Shown here piece by piece: positions 49,262-59,997 of a DNA stretch of 64,000 bases. Below the pieces are notes generated by a model, which searched no databases, was not told the DNA's origin, and saw only the letters and a program-made list of their open reading frames with translations. How positions within the stretch are numbered: the first letter of the stretch is position 1; each line of letters begins with the position of its first letter. This stretch comes from Erythroxylum novogranatense (lineage: Eukaryota; Streptophyta; Magnoliopsida; Malpighiales; Erythroxylaceae): assembly GCA_029891385.1 (NCBI GenBank), contig CM057230.1, positions 54,415,414-54,479,413 on the forward strand, written 5' to 3'. The translations under genes were made by a program, and so were the position numbers.

Positions 49262-52151
49262 TGTTGGGGCCCGAATCCGGAACCCAACTACTTAATACGA
49301 AACCCTCATACCTATATACAACTCCAAAGTCATGGAAGTCCTCCGTACAAAATTCGTAAGATTCATCGTAATTAACCTCCAATTAAAAAAAAATCTTCAT
49401 AGGACCCAAAATCAAAATCCAATTCCTAAGCTGATATGAAATTTCCTGCCGTTATATAATTAGCAATAAAAATCACTTCAATCGGAGCTTCCCTAACTCA
49501 AGATATCATTAGAATACCAAAGGTGCTCATTCCCCAAATATATTCTCTCACCCAACCTCTTTCTTGCTCTAAAGCAACTTTTTCAATTTAATTCCAATGA
49601 CATAATTTTTCATGGAGAGATAGACATGTGTCTTAGAAATCTAATGGTTTAAGAATCACCTCATTTGGAGCTCTATAGCTCAAGATATGCGTAAAAATCC
49701 GAAGTCGGTTCATAGCCCGGTAAGACTCTCCAACCCGACCACTCACTTCCAAAGATCGAACTCCTAGGATTTGAAACCAATGACCATGAAATCTTTTTTT
49801 AGGGGAAGGTAATAAAATATTGTTGAAAACTAATGCCACAAGAATCGCCTCAATCGGAGGTCAAACGAAGGAGTTATGACCAAAAGAACCCACTATGTTC
49901 ATATCCTGAAAAGCACAGGCTGTGTGAAATTTATACTGTCAGTCACACAGTCTGTGTAACCTTCGGATGGGCTAAGATGGGTTTACATAGTCTGTGTGAA
50001 AATTCACACAGTACGTGTAACCCACGAAAAACATCAAGACTGGATTTACACATCAGTGTGAAATTTCACACAGTACGTGTAACTTCTATAATCATGTCTC
50101 TCGCACTTGGATTTACATCAGTGTGAAAATTTACATGGTTGTGTAACCCATCGCTAATCGCTCCTCAGACTGGATTTACATATGCATGTGAAATTTCACA
50201 GTGTGTAACTTTCTATAACAACAACTTTTCACCCTCTAAACCCTCTTCAATCCAAGTACCTACATAAAAACCTAAATCCTCCATATCCCATAACACATAC
50301 CAACCTAATTATCCCAATGGATCTTCAATGGCAACAACACACTCCTAGCATTCTAACCAAACCCAAACTATAAAGCAATTTCATTTCCTCCCTCTTGTCA
50401 AATTCAAACCACACTATGAAGCATTATTATAAAACATACATGAATTGCACAAATTACATTAGAACTTAACAATCTTGCATTCATATAAAGATATGAGTTA
50501 TTACAAGGCTTTAGAGGGCATTTTTAAGCCACTTGCATCCCAAAATCTAAAATACAACTTACAAAAGTAAACTTGCCCAAAATGCATCTAAAGCATTGAT
50601 TTACAAAATTTAACTTGAAAAACAAAAAGTTATCCATTTTCGGAGTAATGCCTTTAAGCTCGGTGGTCGATCTCGTGCTCCTCACCTGGAGATGGGACTG
50701 AATTGGAGGGGGTGAGCTTTCGCTCGTGAGTAACATGTTTATATTTATACAAATAAGCTGAATTCTTTTCATTATTCATACTATTAGAAATTCTCTCATC
50801 AAACAAACATACATCTTTGCATTTCACAAATTCATCAAGCTAAAAGTATAACTTTCATGATTTATGCATCTATCATTCTTACAAATACATGCTAACACAT
50901 AACACACAGCTGATGGTAAGATAAGTCCACAATAACTGATGAGCTACACAAGTGTAGTCGTATGCTGAGGAGTCCAAAAAGGAACATCCTATGCCACAAT
51001 CAGGCAAAGCGGTAGGAAGCTATCTTGATCAACGTGCGTGACTATCTTTGGGTGGACTTAAGTACCCACATAACATGTATTCATGCATCAAAATCTGGAC
51101 GTTTCTTGTCCACTGGCCGATTTCTGAAAATGGATTTTTTCATGCATCCACATAGCTGATTTTTGGAAATTCTATTTCATGCTTAACTCATATTTCATGA
51201 TTTCTTTAATATTCATGCTCATTCAATTCATGGACTTTTCAAGCAATATCAAGCAATGTCATATACTGTTCAAGCTTTCACATAATGGCAATCATAATTC
51301 ATTTTGTACACAATCAAAGCTCAATCAATGTTCATCTCAAGGCAATTGAAAAACATTAATTCTATTAGTTGAGATAGTCTTTAGAACTTACTAGCATAAA
51401 GATAAAAATGAAACCCATCTTATAACTTGCTTAATCTTTGCTTAGGAGTGCTCTTCTCCTTGCTCTTCTCCTCTCTCTTGCTCTACTTCAAGAGAAACAA
51501 AAACCCAATTCAATACAAATTCAATTGAAATTCTACATAACCTTTTTTATGAAATCAACCTTAAAATCACTAAACCCACTTCATTTCTAAGCTTTCTACA
51601 CCAAAACCCAACTAAAAATTAACACTTGAATTCATGACTTACCTTGATTCTTGACTCAACCCAAGAGTTTCTTGGTTCAAAATGTAGCTTAGCTCCTCCT
51701 CTACACTTTTCCTTCTTGAACCTTCTTCAAACTCTCACTCAAACTCTTGGAATATCAAACCCTAGCCAAGCTTCTTTCCTTTTCTCCTTCTTCTTTCGTC
51801 TTCCACTAAACCTCTCTTCTCTCCCTCAAATTTTCGTAACTCCCTCTTCTCTACTAATAACTCTCTTATTTCCTCCTCTTTATACTCCTTATTAATTACT
51901 TAAGCCCATAGCCCAAGCCCATTCACTTCTTCTTCCTCCCTTCTTATTTTCCTCTTTAAACTTCTCAAGCCCACTTATTCTCTTTTCTTTCCTACCTTAT
52001 TAAGGCCCAACTAACACATTTAACCTCATTAACTCACCACCTAACTCTTTAATGCTATCACATATTAATTAATCTCAACTCAATTAATGCTAACATAACT
52101 TACTCAATTAATCTAATCATGCTTAATTTTTTTAAAAAATTTGAGCTAACA
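49262..52151 (-). repeat. 3' LTR of element D
   Basis: Matches 57003-59992. It holds the palindrome block (49910-50215), conserved hairpin (50714-50725), acceptor-like CTCCAG|G (50687-50686), donor AAG|GTAAGT (51643/51642) and TATA box (51879-51884), all on the minus strand. Confidence 0.92.
49910..50215. repeat. Degenerate ACAC..GTGT palindrome block, 3' LTR of D
   Basis: Four to five repeats of the form GTGTGAAATTTCACACNGNNNGTGTAACYY, including CACACAGTCTGTGTAAC. Each unit is two nested dyads. The sequence differs strongly from the same block in the 5' LTR. Confidence 0.75.
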
Positions 52152-52170
52152 TTCTCCCCCTTAAGAAATT
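52152..52170 (-). other. Polypurine tract of element D
   Basis: The minus strand reads TTCTTAAGGGGGAGAA just before the LTR start TGTTAGCTC, with GAGGACTAAATT upstream, as in element A. Confidence 0.8.
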
Positions 52171-52436
52171 TAGTCCTCGAAATTCTTACCGATTCATCAA
52201 GAGGTGTGGATACTTCTCACAGTATTATATCCAAAGGTTCCCACGCCGCCTCTTCAACTGCATGATTCCTCCAAAGGACTTTAACTAGCGAATTGTCTTG
52301 TTCACGAGAACTTTCTCCTTCTATCCGAATTGGCACCGCATCTCCTTATAGCTCGATCATCACTCACCGAACCTCCGAGGTCGAATAATGTGAGAAGGAT
52401 CTGATCATGCCTTCTCAACATGGAAACATGAAAACA

Positions 52437-55400
52437 TCATGGATCCGAGACAACTCGAGGCAATGCCAACCTGTAAGCTAACAGCCCGATCCTCTCTAGA
52501 ATCTCATACGGACCCACATACCGAGGACTTAACTTGCCTTTCTTGCCAAATCTCATGACTCCCTTCCATGGAGACGTCTTCAGGAATACTTTGTCACCTA
52601 CTGCGTACTCCATCTCCTTCCTGTGAGCATCTGCATAACTCTTCATTCTATCCCGAGCTGCCTTAAGCCGCTGCTTGATCAAACTAACCTTATCCATTGT
52701 CATCTGAACCAATTCTAGTCCTACCAGTTTCCTCTCACCTTCTTCATCCCAACATATTGGAGTCCTGCATCTCCTTCCATACAGCACTTCATAAGGAGCC
52801 ATCTGAATGCTCGAATGGTACGAATTGTTATAGGCAAATTCGACCAACGGCAAATGTTCATCCCATGCTCCTTTGAAGTCCATGGCACACGCTCTGATCA
52901 TTTCCTCTAGGGTCTGAATGGTCCTCTCAGACTGACCATCCGTCTCGAGGATGAAATCTTGTCTTGAAACTCAACTTAGTCCTAGAGCTTCCTCGCAACT
53001 ACTCCGAATCTCGACGAATCGAGGATCCCCGCTTGGATACTATAGAATCTGGAACTTCATGCAACCTCACTACCTCATCAATGTATTTCTTTGCTAACAC
53101 CTGCAACGAATCTGTCTGCTTAATTGCCAGAAAATGGGCTGACTTTATTAACCGATCTACAATAACCCATATGGCATCATGCTTCCTACTAGTTCTGGGT
53201 AAACCCATCAGAAAATCCATAGTGATCCTTTGTCACTTCCATTCAGGAATGGACAATGGCCTTAACATGCCTGAAGGTGCCTGGTGTTCAGCCTTGACTT
53301 GTTGACACACTAGACATCCGCCACATACTCTGCTACATCCTCTTCATGCCTTTCCACCGAAATGCTCCTTCAAATCCTCAGACATCCTGGTGTCTTTGCT
53401 GGGTGCATGGAATAAAGGCGTTATGTGCCTCATCCAAGATCTCATCCTTGACTTGCTTAACATTCGGAATACACAATCTGCTTCCGATTACCATAAGTTC
53501 GTCATCTCTCACTACCACTTCAGACTGCTTGCCATTCTGGATTTTTTCACGAAGCTTACTCAATTCTGCATCCTTCTCCTGCAACTCCTTGACTTTCTCT
53601 CTAAATATCGGCCTCACCCTAAATTGAGCAAGAATGCATTCTGACTTATCCTGCTTCAAGCTTATCTTAAGCTTAGCCATCTGTTCTAACAAAGGCAAGT
53701 AAACTGCCTGGACATGAGCTATGGATCACTTCCTACTCAATGCATCCGCTACTGCATTTGCCTTGCCTGGATGGTACTCAATCATCAAATCATAGTCCTT
53801 AAGTAACTCAATCCACCTTCTCTGCCTCAAATTCAGCTCTTTCTGGCTCAGTAAATACTTAAGGCTCTTGTGATCCGTGTAGATCCTAGTCTATACCCCA
53901 TACAAATAATGTCTCCAAATTTTCAGTGCGAAAATTACTGCTGCTAGCTCTAAATCATGAGTAGGATAGTTCAACTCATATGGCTTCAATTGTCGTGACG
54001 CATAGGCTATCACTTTGTCATTCTGCATTAACACACAACCTAAGCCTTTCTCAAGCATCATTTGTACCTCAGATACCCCGATCTCCATTAAGGTGATTAG
54101 GACCGGAGCACTCGTTAATCTATGCTTGAGTTCCTCAAAACTCTTCTCGACATTCTTCACTCGGATAAATCTGCTGATTCTTCCTCAACAATTTTGTTAT
54201 CGGCGCAGCTATCATGGAGAATCCCTCCACAAACCTCTTGTAATAACCTGCCAGGCCTAGAAAACTCCGTACCTCTTTTACTATCTTAGGCTCTTGCCAA
54301 TTCACCACTGCCTCTACTTTTCTCGGATCAACATGGATCCCTCTGCTGGAAATCACATGCCCAAGGAAAACCACTTCATGCAGCCAAAATTCACACTTGC
54401 TGAATTTGGCGTATAGCTCTCTTTCCCTTAATCTTTGCAACACTATTCTGAGATGCTCTGCATGTTCCCCTTCATCCTTGGAATAGACCAGAATGTCATC
54501 GATAAATACTATGACAAACCGATCTAAAACTCCCGAAAACCACATTTATAAGGTCCATGAATGCAGTTGGAGCATTGGTCAGTCCGAATGGCATGACCCT
54601 GAACTCATAGTGCCCATAACGGGTCCTGAAAGCAGTCTTGCTAACATCAGACTCCCTGATTTGGAGTTGATGATAACCTGACCTGAGATCTATCTTCGAA
54701 AAGACCTTTGCTCCCTGCAGCTGATCAAACAGATCATCTATCCTGGGCAGAGGATACATGTTCTTAATCGTCACCTTGTTGAGTTTCCTATAATCAATAC
54801 ACATTCGCCATGTTCCATCCTTCTTCTTAATAAATAGAATTGGCGCTCCCCAAGGTGATGAACTTGATTTGATAAACTGCTTTTCTAATAATTCCTGCAA
54901 TTGCTCCTTAAGCTCCCTCAACTCGGCTGAAGCCATCCGGTATGGTGGTATTGAAATGGCTGCAATTCCGGGAATCAAGTCAATTGCAAACTCAATTTCC
55001 CTCACCGTGACAAACCCGTAACTCCTCCGAAATACATCTGGAACTCCTCACTATAGGGTAATCCTCCAACCTTCCTACTTCCACCTCTGGATCCACTACA
55101 TGTGCCAAAAGGACTCACCGCCTATCATCCCGTCACTAGCAAAGTCGAAATGATCCTCAGTCTTTGGCATCTTCTCATCCCTCAAGACCACCTTCTCTCC
55201 ATTTCCTAGGTCAAACTCCACTTCCTTACTTACACATAATCTAACTTTGCTGGTACTTTTCCATGGCATCCATACCTAGTATGGCATCTAGCCCCTTTAG
55301 GTCTAGAGGTAGCAAGTCTCTCGCCAATCTAGCACCATCGATCTCGAGCTCACACTTCTTGTAGACTAAACTGATCACCACCTTACTCCCTAAAGGAGTA

Positions 55401-56667
55401 CTAACAACCAGAAAATTATCCATAATCTCGTGGATTCACAAGATGCATATTCGCACTTGAGGACAAAATGAATGTGTAGAGCCAGATCAATCGTAACATA
55501 AACCTGTCAATTAAATAATTGAGCCATACCAATCACAACTCCCTGAGCATTGCGCTTCTTCTCCGGTCATGGCAAATACTCTAGGCAAGCGCTGACCTGT
55601 GCCTTGGCCTCCTGCAGGATTTGCCTTCCTCACGCCTCCCAAATGCCTATCAGAATCGGTCCGGTTCTGCTGTTTCATGCGCCTCTGGACTTGAAATTGA
55701 GAGCCCTCTTGCCTTGACCTCTGAGGACAATCTCTCATCATGTGCCCTTCTCTCCGCATTGGAAACAACCACCAACCCCGAGACACTTCCCGGATGAAAC
55801 TTCCCACATTGATCACACCGAGGGTTTGTATACTTGCCCTTCCATGTCTTCCTGGGCCTCCCACACTAAAGACACCTTTCGAACCGCCTTGATCACCGGG
55901 CTCTTGGCAGGACCACTATTGCCCATACCACCACGAGAATGAAAAGTCCCGTGCTCCTTTCGGTCGGATCACTCACTCCCTTCCCGGAAGATCGCTCCCC
56001 GTCTTCCTCTTTACATTACCTCGACTTGATGTTCTCCAACTTTTTGGCTGGAGCAAAGATCTACCAACTCTTGGTAGTCATGGAAATTATGGATCAGCAC
56101 CTTCTCCCCGATCCCTAAGTGTAATCCACTCTCAAACTTATGCACATATCCTCTTGATCGCCACAATGTTTCTTTGCACCGTGAGAGTTGAGTGAACTTG
56201 AGCTCATACTCACTTACGCCAACTCCCTCTTCGTGAGGCTCAGAACTCCCTTGCCTTCTCTTGGATGTAAACCCTCGAGAAGTACTTCTTCCGAATACTT
56301 CGAAACTCCTCCATGTCAAGACTGGAGGTATTGCTGATCGCAAGCATCGACTCCCACCAAAGGCAACAGATCCCCTGCAATAAACTAGCTGCATATTCTA
56401 ACCTCTTCATCTCGAGCACTTCATCGATTCAGACCTTCTCGATCCGCTTCACCATGCTTCACTTCCTCGGGATTAGTAGTCCCATGAAATCGACAACCCC
56501 ATACTTCCGGAGCTTGTCATATCGCCTCCTTTCCACCGAACTGTACTGAGCTTGTGATCCTTGGCCCATGGCATGGATAAAAGCTCAAGCGAAGGCCCAA
56601 AGAAGCTGGGATCTACCGGATTTACTTGAGGCATAGGAGGGGTGGAGAGGCACTTCATGCTGCACAC
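52437..56667 (-). pseudogene. Element D gag-pol, heavily frameshifted
   Basis: Sense order runs from high to low coordinates. A gag piece lies around 56394-56011 (EYELKFTQLSRC, FESGLHLGI). A damaged zinc knuckle (EGHMMRDCP) is near 55735. The protease tail DAILGMDAM is near 55270. RT begins at about 55005 ([39 protein letters not shown]) and after a frameshift reaches [11 protein letters not shown] (about 54500) and FLGHVIS. RNase H ([23 protein letters not shown]) is near 54000. Integrase follows: PEWK-type zinc region, IVDRLIKSAHF (53160), FAYNNSYHSSIQMAPYE (52830) and the C-terminal GPYEILERIG (52480). RT-before-integrase order is Ty3/gypsy. At least five frame breaks. Confidence 0.88.
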
Positions 56668-56986
56668 TTAGTGCCTCTGAATCAAACAGGATGGTCCTCG
56701 ATCACAGGGAATATAGGATTCATCCGTATTTCCCGTTGAGAGCCTGATCGAGATTGAGCTCCTCGAGTTCTTCTTCGAGGCGACATATTACTCCTTTAAA
56801 TGAAAAAAATTTCAAATCTTTAGCTCATGCTTTGTGAAACCAGTTCAAATCATGTAAAACAATTCAAAACCAATGATGCATGTATCAGATTTAAAACAAT
56901 GCATAGGGTTCATGTAACATGATGCATGCTGACTCTACCCTTGAGGCTACCCACTAGGGTTCCTAGGAAATCATAAACCTAGAGCT

Positions 56987-56998
56987 GCTCTGATACCA
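56987..56998 (-). other. Primer binding site of element D
   Basis: The minus strand reads TGGTATCAGAGC, four bases after the 5' LTR end at 57003: tRNA-iMet primer. Confidence 0.9.
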
Positions 56999-57649
56999 CA
57001 GATGTTGGGGCCCAAATCCGAAACCCAACTACTTAATACGAAACCCTCATACCTATATACAACTCCAAAGTCATGGAAGTCCTCCGTACAAAATTCGTAA
57101 GATTCATCGTAATTAACCTCCAATAAAATAATAATAATCTTCTTAGGACCTAAAATCAAAATCCAATTCCTAAGCTGATATGAAATTTCCTGCCGTTATA
57201 TAATTAGCAATAAAAATCACTTCAGTCGGAGCTTCCCTAACTCAAGATATCATTAGAATACCAAAGGTGCTCATTCCCCAAATATATTCTCTCACCCAAC
57301 CTCTTTCTTGCTCTAAAGCAACTTTTTCAATTTAACTCCAATGACATAATTTTTCATGGAGAGATAGACAAGTGTCTTAGAAATCTAATGGTTCAAGAAT
57401 CACCTCATTTGGAGCTCTATAGCTTAAGATATGCGTAAAAATCCGAAGTCGGTTCATAACCCGGTAAGACTCTCCAACCCGACCACTCACTTCCAAAGAT
57501 CAAACTCCTAGGATTTGAAACCAATGACCATGAAATCTTTTTTTAGGGGAAGGTAGTAAAATATTGTTGAAAACTAACGTCACAAGAATCGCCTCAATCG
57601 GAGGTCAAACGAAGGAGTTATGACCAAAAGAACCCACTATGATCATATC

Positions 57650-57955
57650 CTTAAAAGCACAAAGTCATGTGAAATTTATCTTGTCAACACACACCTGTAA
57701 CCTTCGGATGGGCTAAGATGGGTTTACATACCATGTGAAAATTCACACAGTCGTAACACACGGAAAACATCAGACTGGATTTACACATGCCTGTGTGAAA
57801 TTTCACATGCTATGTAACTTTCTACGCTAATCTGCGTCTCAAGATTGATTTACATACGTGAAAATTCACACAGCCGTGTAACCCATCGCTAATCTGCTCT
57901 CAGACTGGATTTACACAGTCTATGTGAAATTTCACACAGGCTGTGTAACTTTCTG
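57650..57955. repeat. Degenerate ACAC..GTGT palindrome block, 5' LTR of D
   Basis: Same block as at 49910-50215. The best unit, near 57915-57950, is GTCTATGTGAAATTTCACAC followed by AGGCTGTGTAAC. Other units have lost part of the palindrome core. Confidence 0.75.
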
Positions 57956-58426
57956 CCAACAACAACTTTTCACCCTCTAAACCCTCTTCAATCCAAGTAC
58001 CTACATAAAAACCTAAATCCTCCATATCCCACAACACATACCAACCTAATTATCCCAATGGATCTTCAATGGCAACAACACACTCCTAGCATTCTAACCA
58101 AACCCAAACTATAAAGCAATTTCATTTCCTCCCTCTTGTCAAATTCAAACCACACCATGATGCATTATTATAAAACATACATGAATTGCACAAATTACAT
58201 TAGAACTTAACATTCTTGCATTCATATAAAGATATGAGTTATTATAAGGCTTTAGAGGGCATTTTTAAGCCACTTGCATCCCAAAATCCAAAATACAACT
58301 TACAAAAGTAAACTTGCCCAAAATGCATCTAAAGCATTGATTTACAAAATTTAACTTGAAAAATAAAAAGTTATCCATTTCCGGAGTAATGCCTTTAAGC
58401 TCGGTGGTCGATCTCGTGCTCCTCAC

Positions 58427-58466
58427 CTGGAGATGGGACTGAATTGGAGGGGGTGAGCTTTCGCTC
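58427..58466 (-). promoter_or_regulatory. Conserved LTR stem-loop plus acceptor-like site (element D)
   Basis: On the minus strand GAGC-GAAA-GCTC (58466-58455) is a stem with a GNRA-type GAAA loop, followed by CTCACCCCC and CATCTCCAG|G with AG at 58428-58427. Repeated at 50686-50725 in the other LTR. Confidence 0.5.
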
Positions 58467-59384
58467 GTGGGTAACATGTTCATATTTATGCAAATAAGCT
58501 GAATTCTTTTCATTATTCATATTGTTAGCAATTCTCTCATCAAACAAACATACATCTTTGCATTTCACAAATTCATCAAGCTAAAAGCATAACTTTCATG
58601 ATTTATGCATCTATCATTCTTATAAATACATGCTAACACATAACACACAGATGATGGTAAGATAAGTCCATGATAATCGATTTAGCTACACAAGTGTAGT
58701 CGATATCGAGGAGTCCAAAAGGAACATCCTATGTCACAATCGGGCGGTAAAGGCTATCTTTATATCGTCAACGACACGTGACTATCTTTGGGTGGACTTA
58801 AGTACCCACATAACATGTATTCATGCATCAAAATCTGGACGTTTCTTGTCCACTGGCCGATTTCTGAAAATGGATTTTTTTCATGCATCCACATAGTTGA
58901 TTTTTGGAAATTGTATTTCATGCTTAACTCACATTTCATGATTTCACTAATATTCATGCTCATTCAATTCATGGACTTTTCAAGCAATATCAAGCAATGT
59001 CATATACTGTTCAAGCTTTCACATAATGACAATCATAATTCATTTTGTACACAATCAAAGTTCAATCAATGTTCATCTCAAGGCAATTGAAAAACATTAA
59101 TTCTATTAGTTGAGATAGTCTTTAGAACTTACTAGCATAAAGATAAAAATGAAACCCACCTTATAACTTGCTTAATCTTTTCTTAGGAGTGCTCTTCTCC
59201 TTGCTCTTCTCCTCTCTCTTGCTCTACTTCAAGAGAAACAAAAAACCCAATTCATCACAAATTCAATTGAAATTCTACATAACCTTTTTCATGAAATCAA
59301 CCTTAAAATCACTAAACCCACTTCATTTCTAAGCTTTCTACACCAAAACCCAACTAAAAATTAACACTTGAATTCATGACTTAC
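58427..59384 (-). other. Putative intron within LTR D
   Basis: Donor ATCAAG|GTAAGTCA at 59385/59384, about 310 nt after the TATA box; acceptor at 58428-58427; about 958 nt. The 3' LTR copy is 51642-50686. Proposal needs transcript support. Confidence 0.42.
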
Positions 59385-59433
59385 CTTGATTCTTGACTCA
59401 ACCCAAGAGTTTCTTGGTTCAAAATGTAGCTTA

Positions 59434-59583
59434 GCTCCTCCTCTACACTTTTCCTTCTTGAACCTTCTTCAAACTCTCACTCAAACTCTTGGAATATCAA
59501 ACCCTAGCGCTCCTTCTCTACACTTTTCCTTCTTGAACCTTCTTCAAACTCTCACTCAAACTCTTGGAATATCAAACCCTAGC
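59434..59583. repeat. 75-bp tandem duplication, 5' LTR of D only
   Basis: Units 59434-59508 and 59509-59583, both starting GCTCCT and ending AACCCTAGC, with very few differences. The 3' LTR has one unit, so the duplication arose after insertion. Confidence 0.85.
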
Positions 59584-59696
59584 CAAGCTTCTTTCCTTTT
59601 CTCCTTCTTCTTTCATCTTCCACGAAACCTCTCTTCTCTCCTCAAATTTTCGTAACTCCCTCTTCTCTACTACTAACTCTCTTATTTCCCCCCTCT

Positions 59697-59702
59697 TTTA
59701 TA
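59697..59702 (-). promoter_or_regulatory. TATA box of LTR D
   Basis: The minus strand reads GGAGTATAAAAGAGG (GAGTATAAAGAGG in the other LTR, 51884-51879), about 290 bp inside the LTR start. Confidence 0.6.
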
Positions 59703-59997
59703 CTCCTTATTAATTACTTAAGCCCATAGGCCCAAGCCCATTCACTTCTTCTTCCTCCCTTCTTATTTTCCTCTTTAAACTTCTCAAGCCCACTTATCTT
59801 TCAAGCCCACTTATTCTCTTTTTTTTCCTACCTCATTAAGGCCCAACTAACACATTTAACCTCATTAACTCACCACCTAACTCTTTAATGCTATCACATA
59901 TTAATTAGTCTCAACTCAATTAATGCTAACATAACTTACTCAATTAATCTAATCATGCTTAATTTTTTAAAAAAAAAATTTTGGGGCTAACAATTTC

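Larger units (their letters stand above)
49262..59992 (-). mobile_element. Element D, complete gypsy-type LTR retrotransposon
   Basis: 10.7 kb with LTRs of 2,890 and 2,990 bp (TGTTGGGG...GCTAACA), tRNA-iMet site, polypurine tract, gag and pol on the minus strand, and a perfect ATTTC target duplication. It is nested in the 3' LTR of element C. LTRs are near identical over long stretches, implying recent insertion, yet pol is full of small indels and the palindrome block of the two LTRs differs greatly (see findings). Confidence 0.93.
57003..59992 (-). repeat. 5' LTR of element D
   Basis: 2,990 bp. Longer than its partner mainly because of a 75-bp tandem duplication at 59434-59583. Next to it are the primer site (57002 side) and the ATTTC target duplication (59993-59997). 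Confidence 0.92.
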
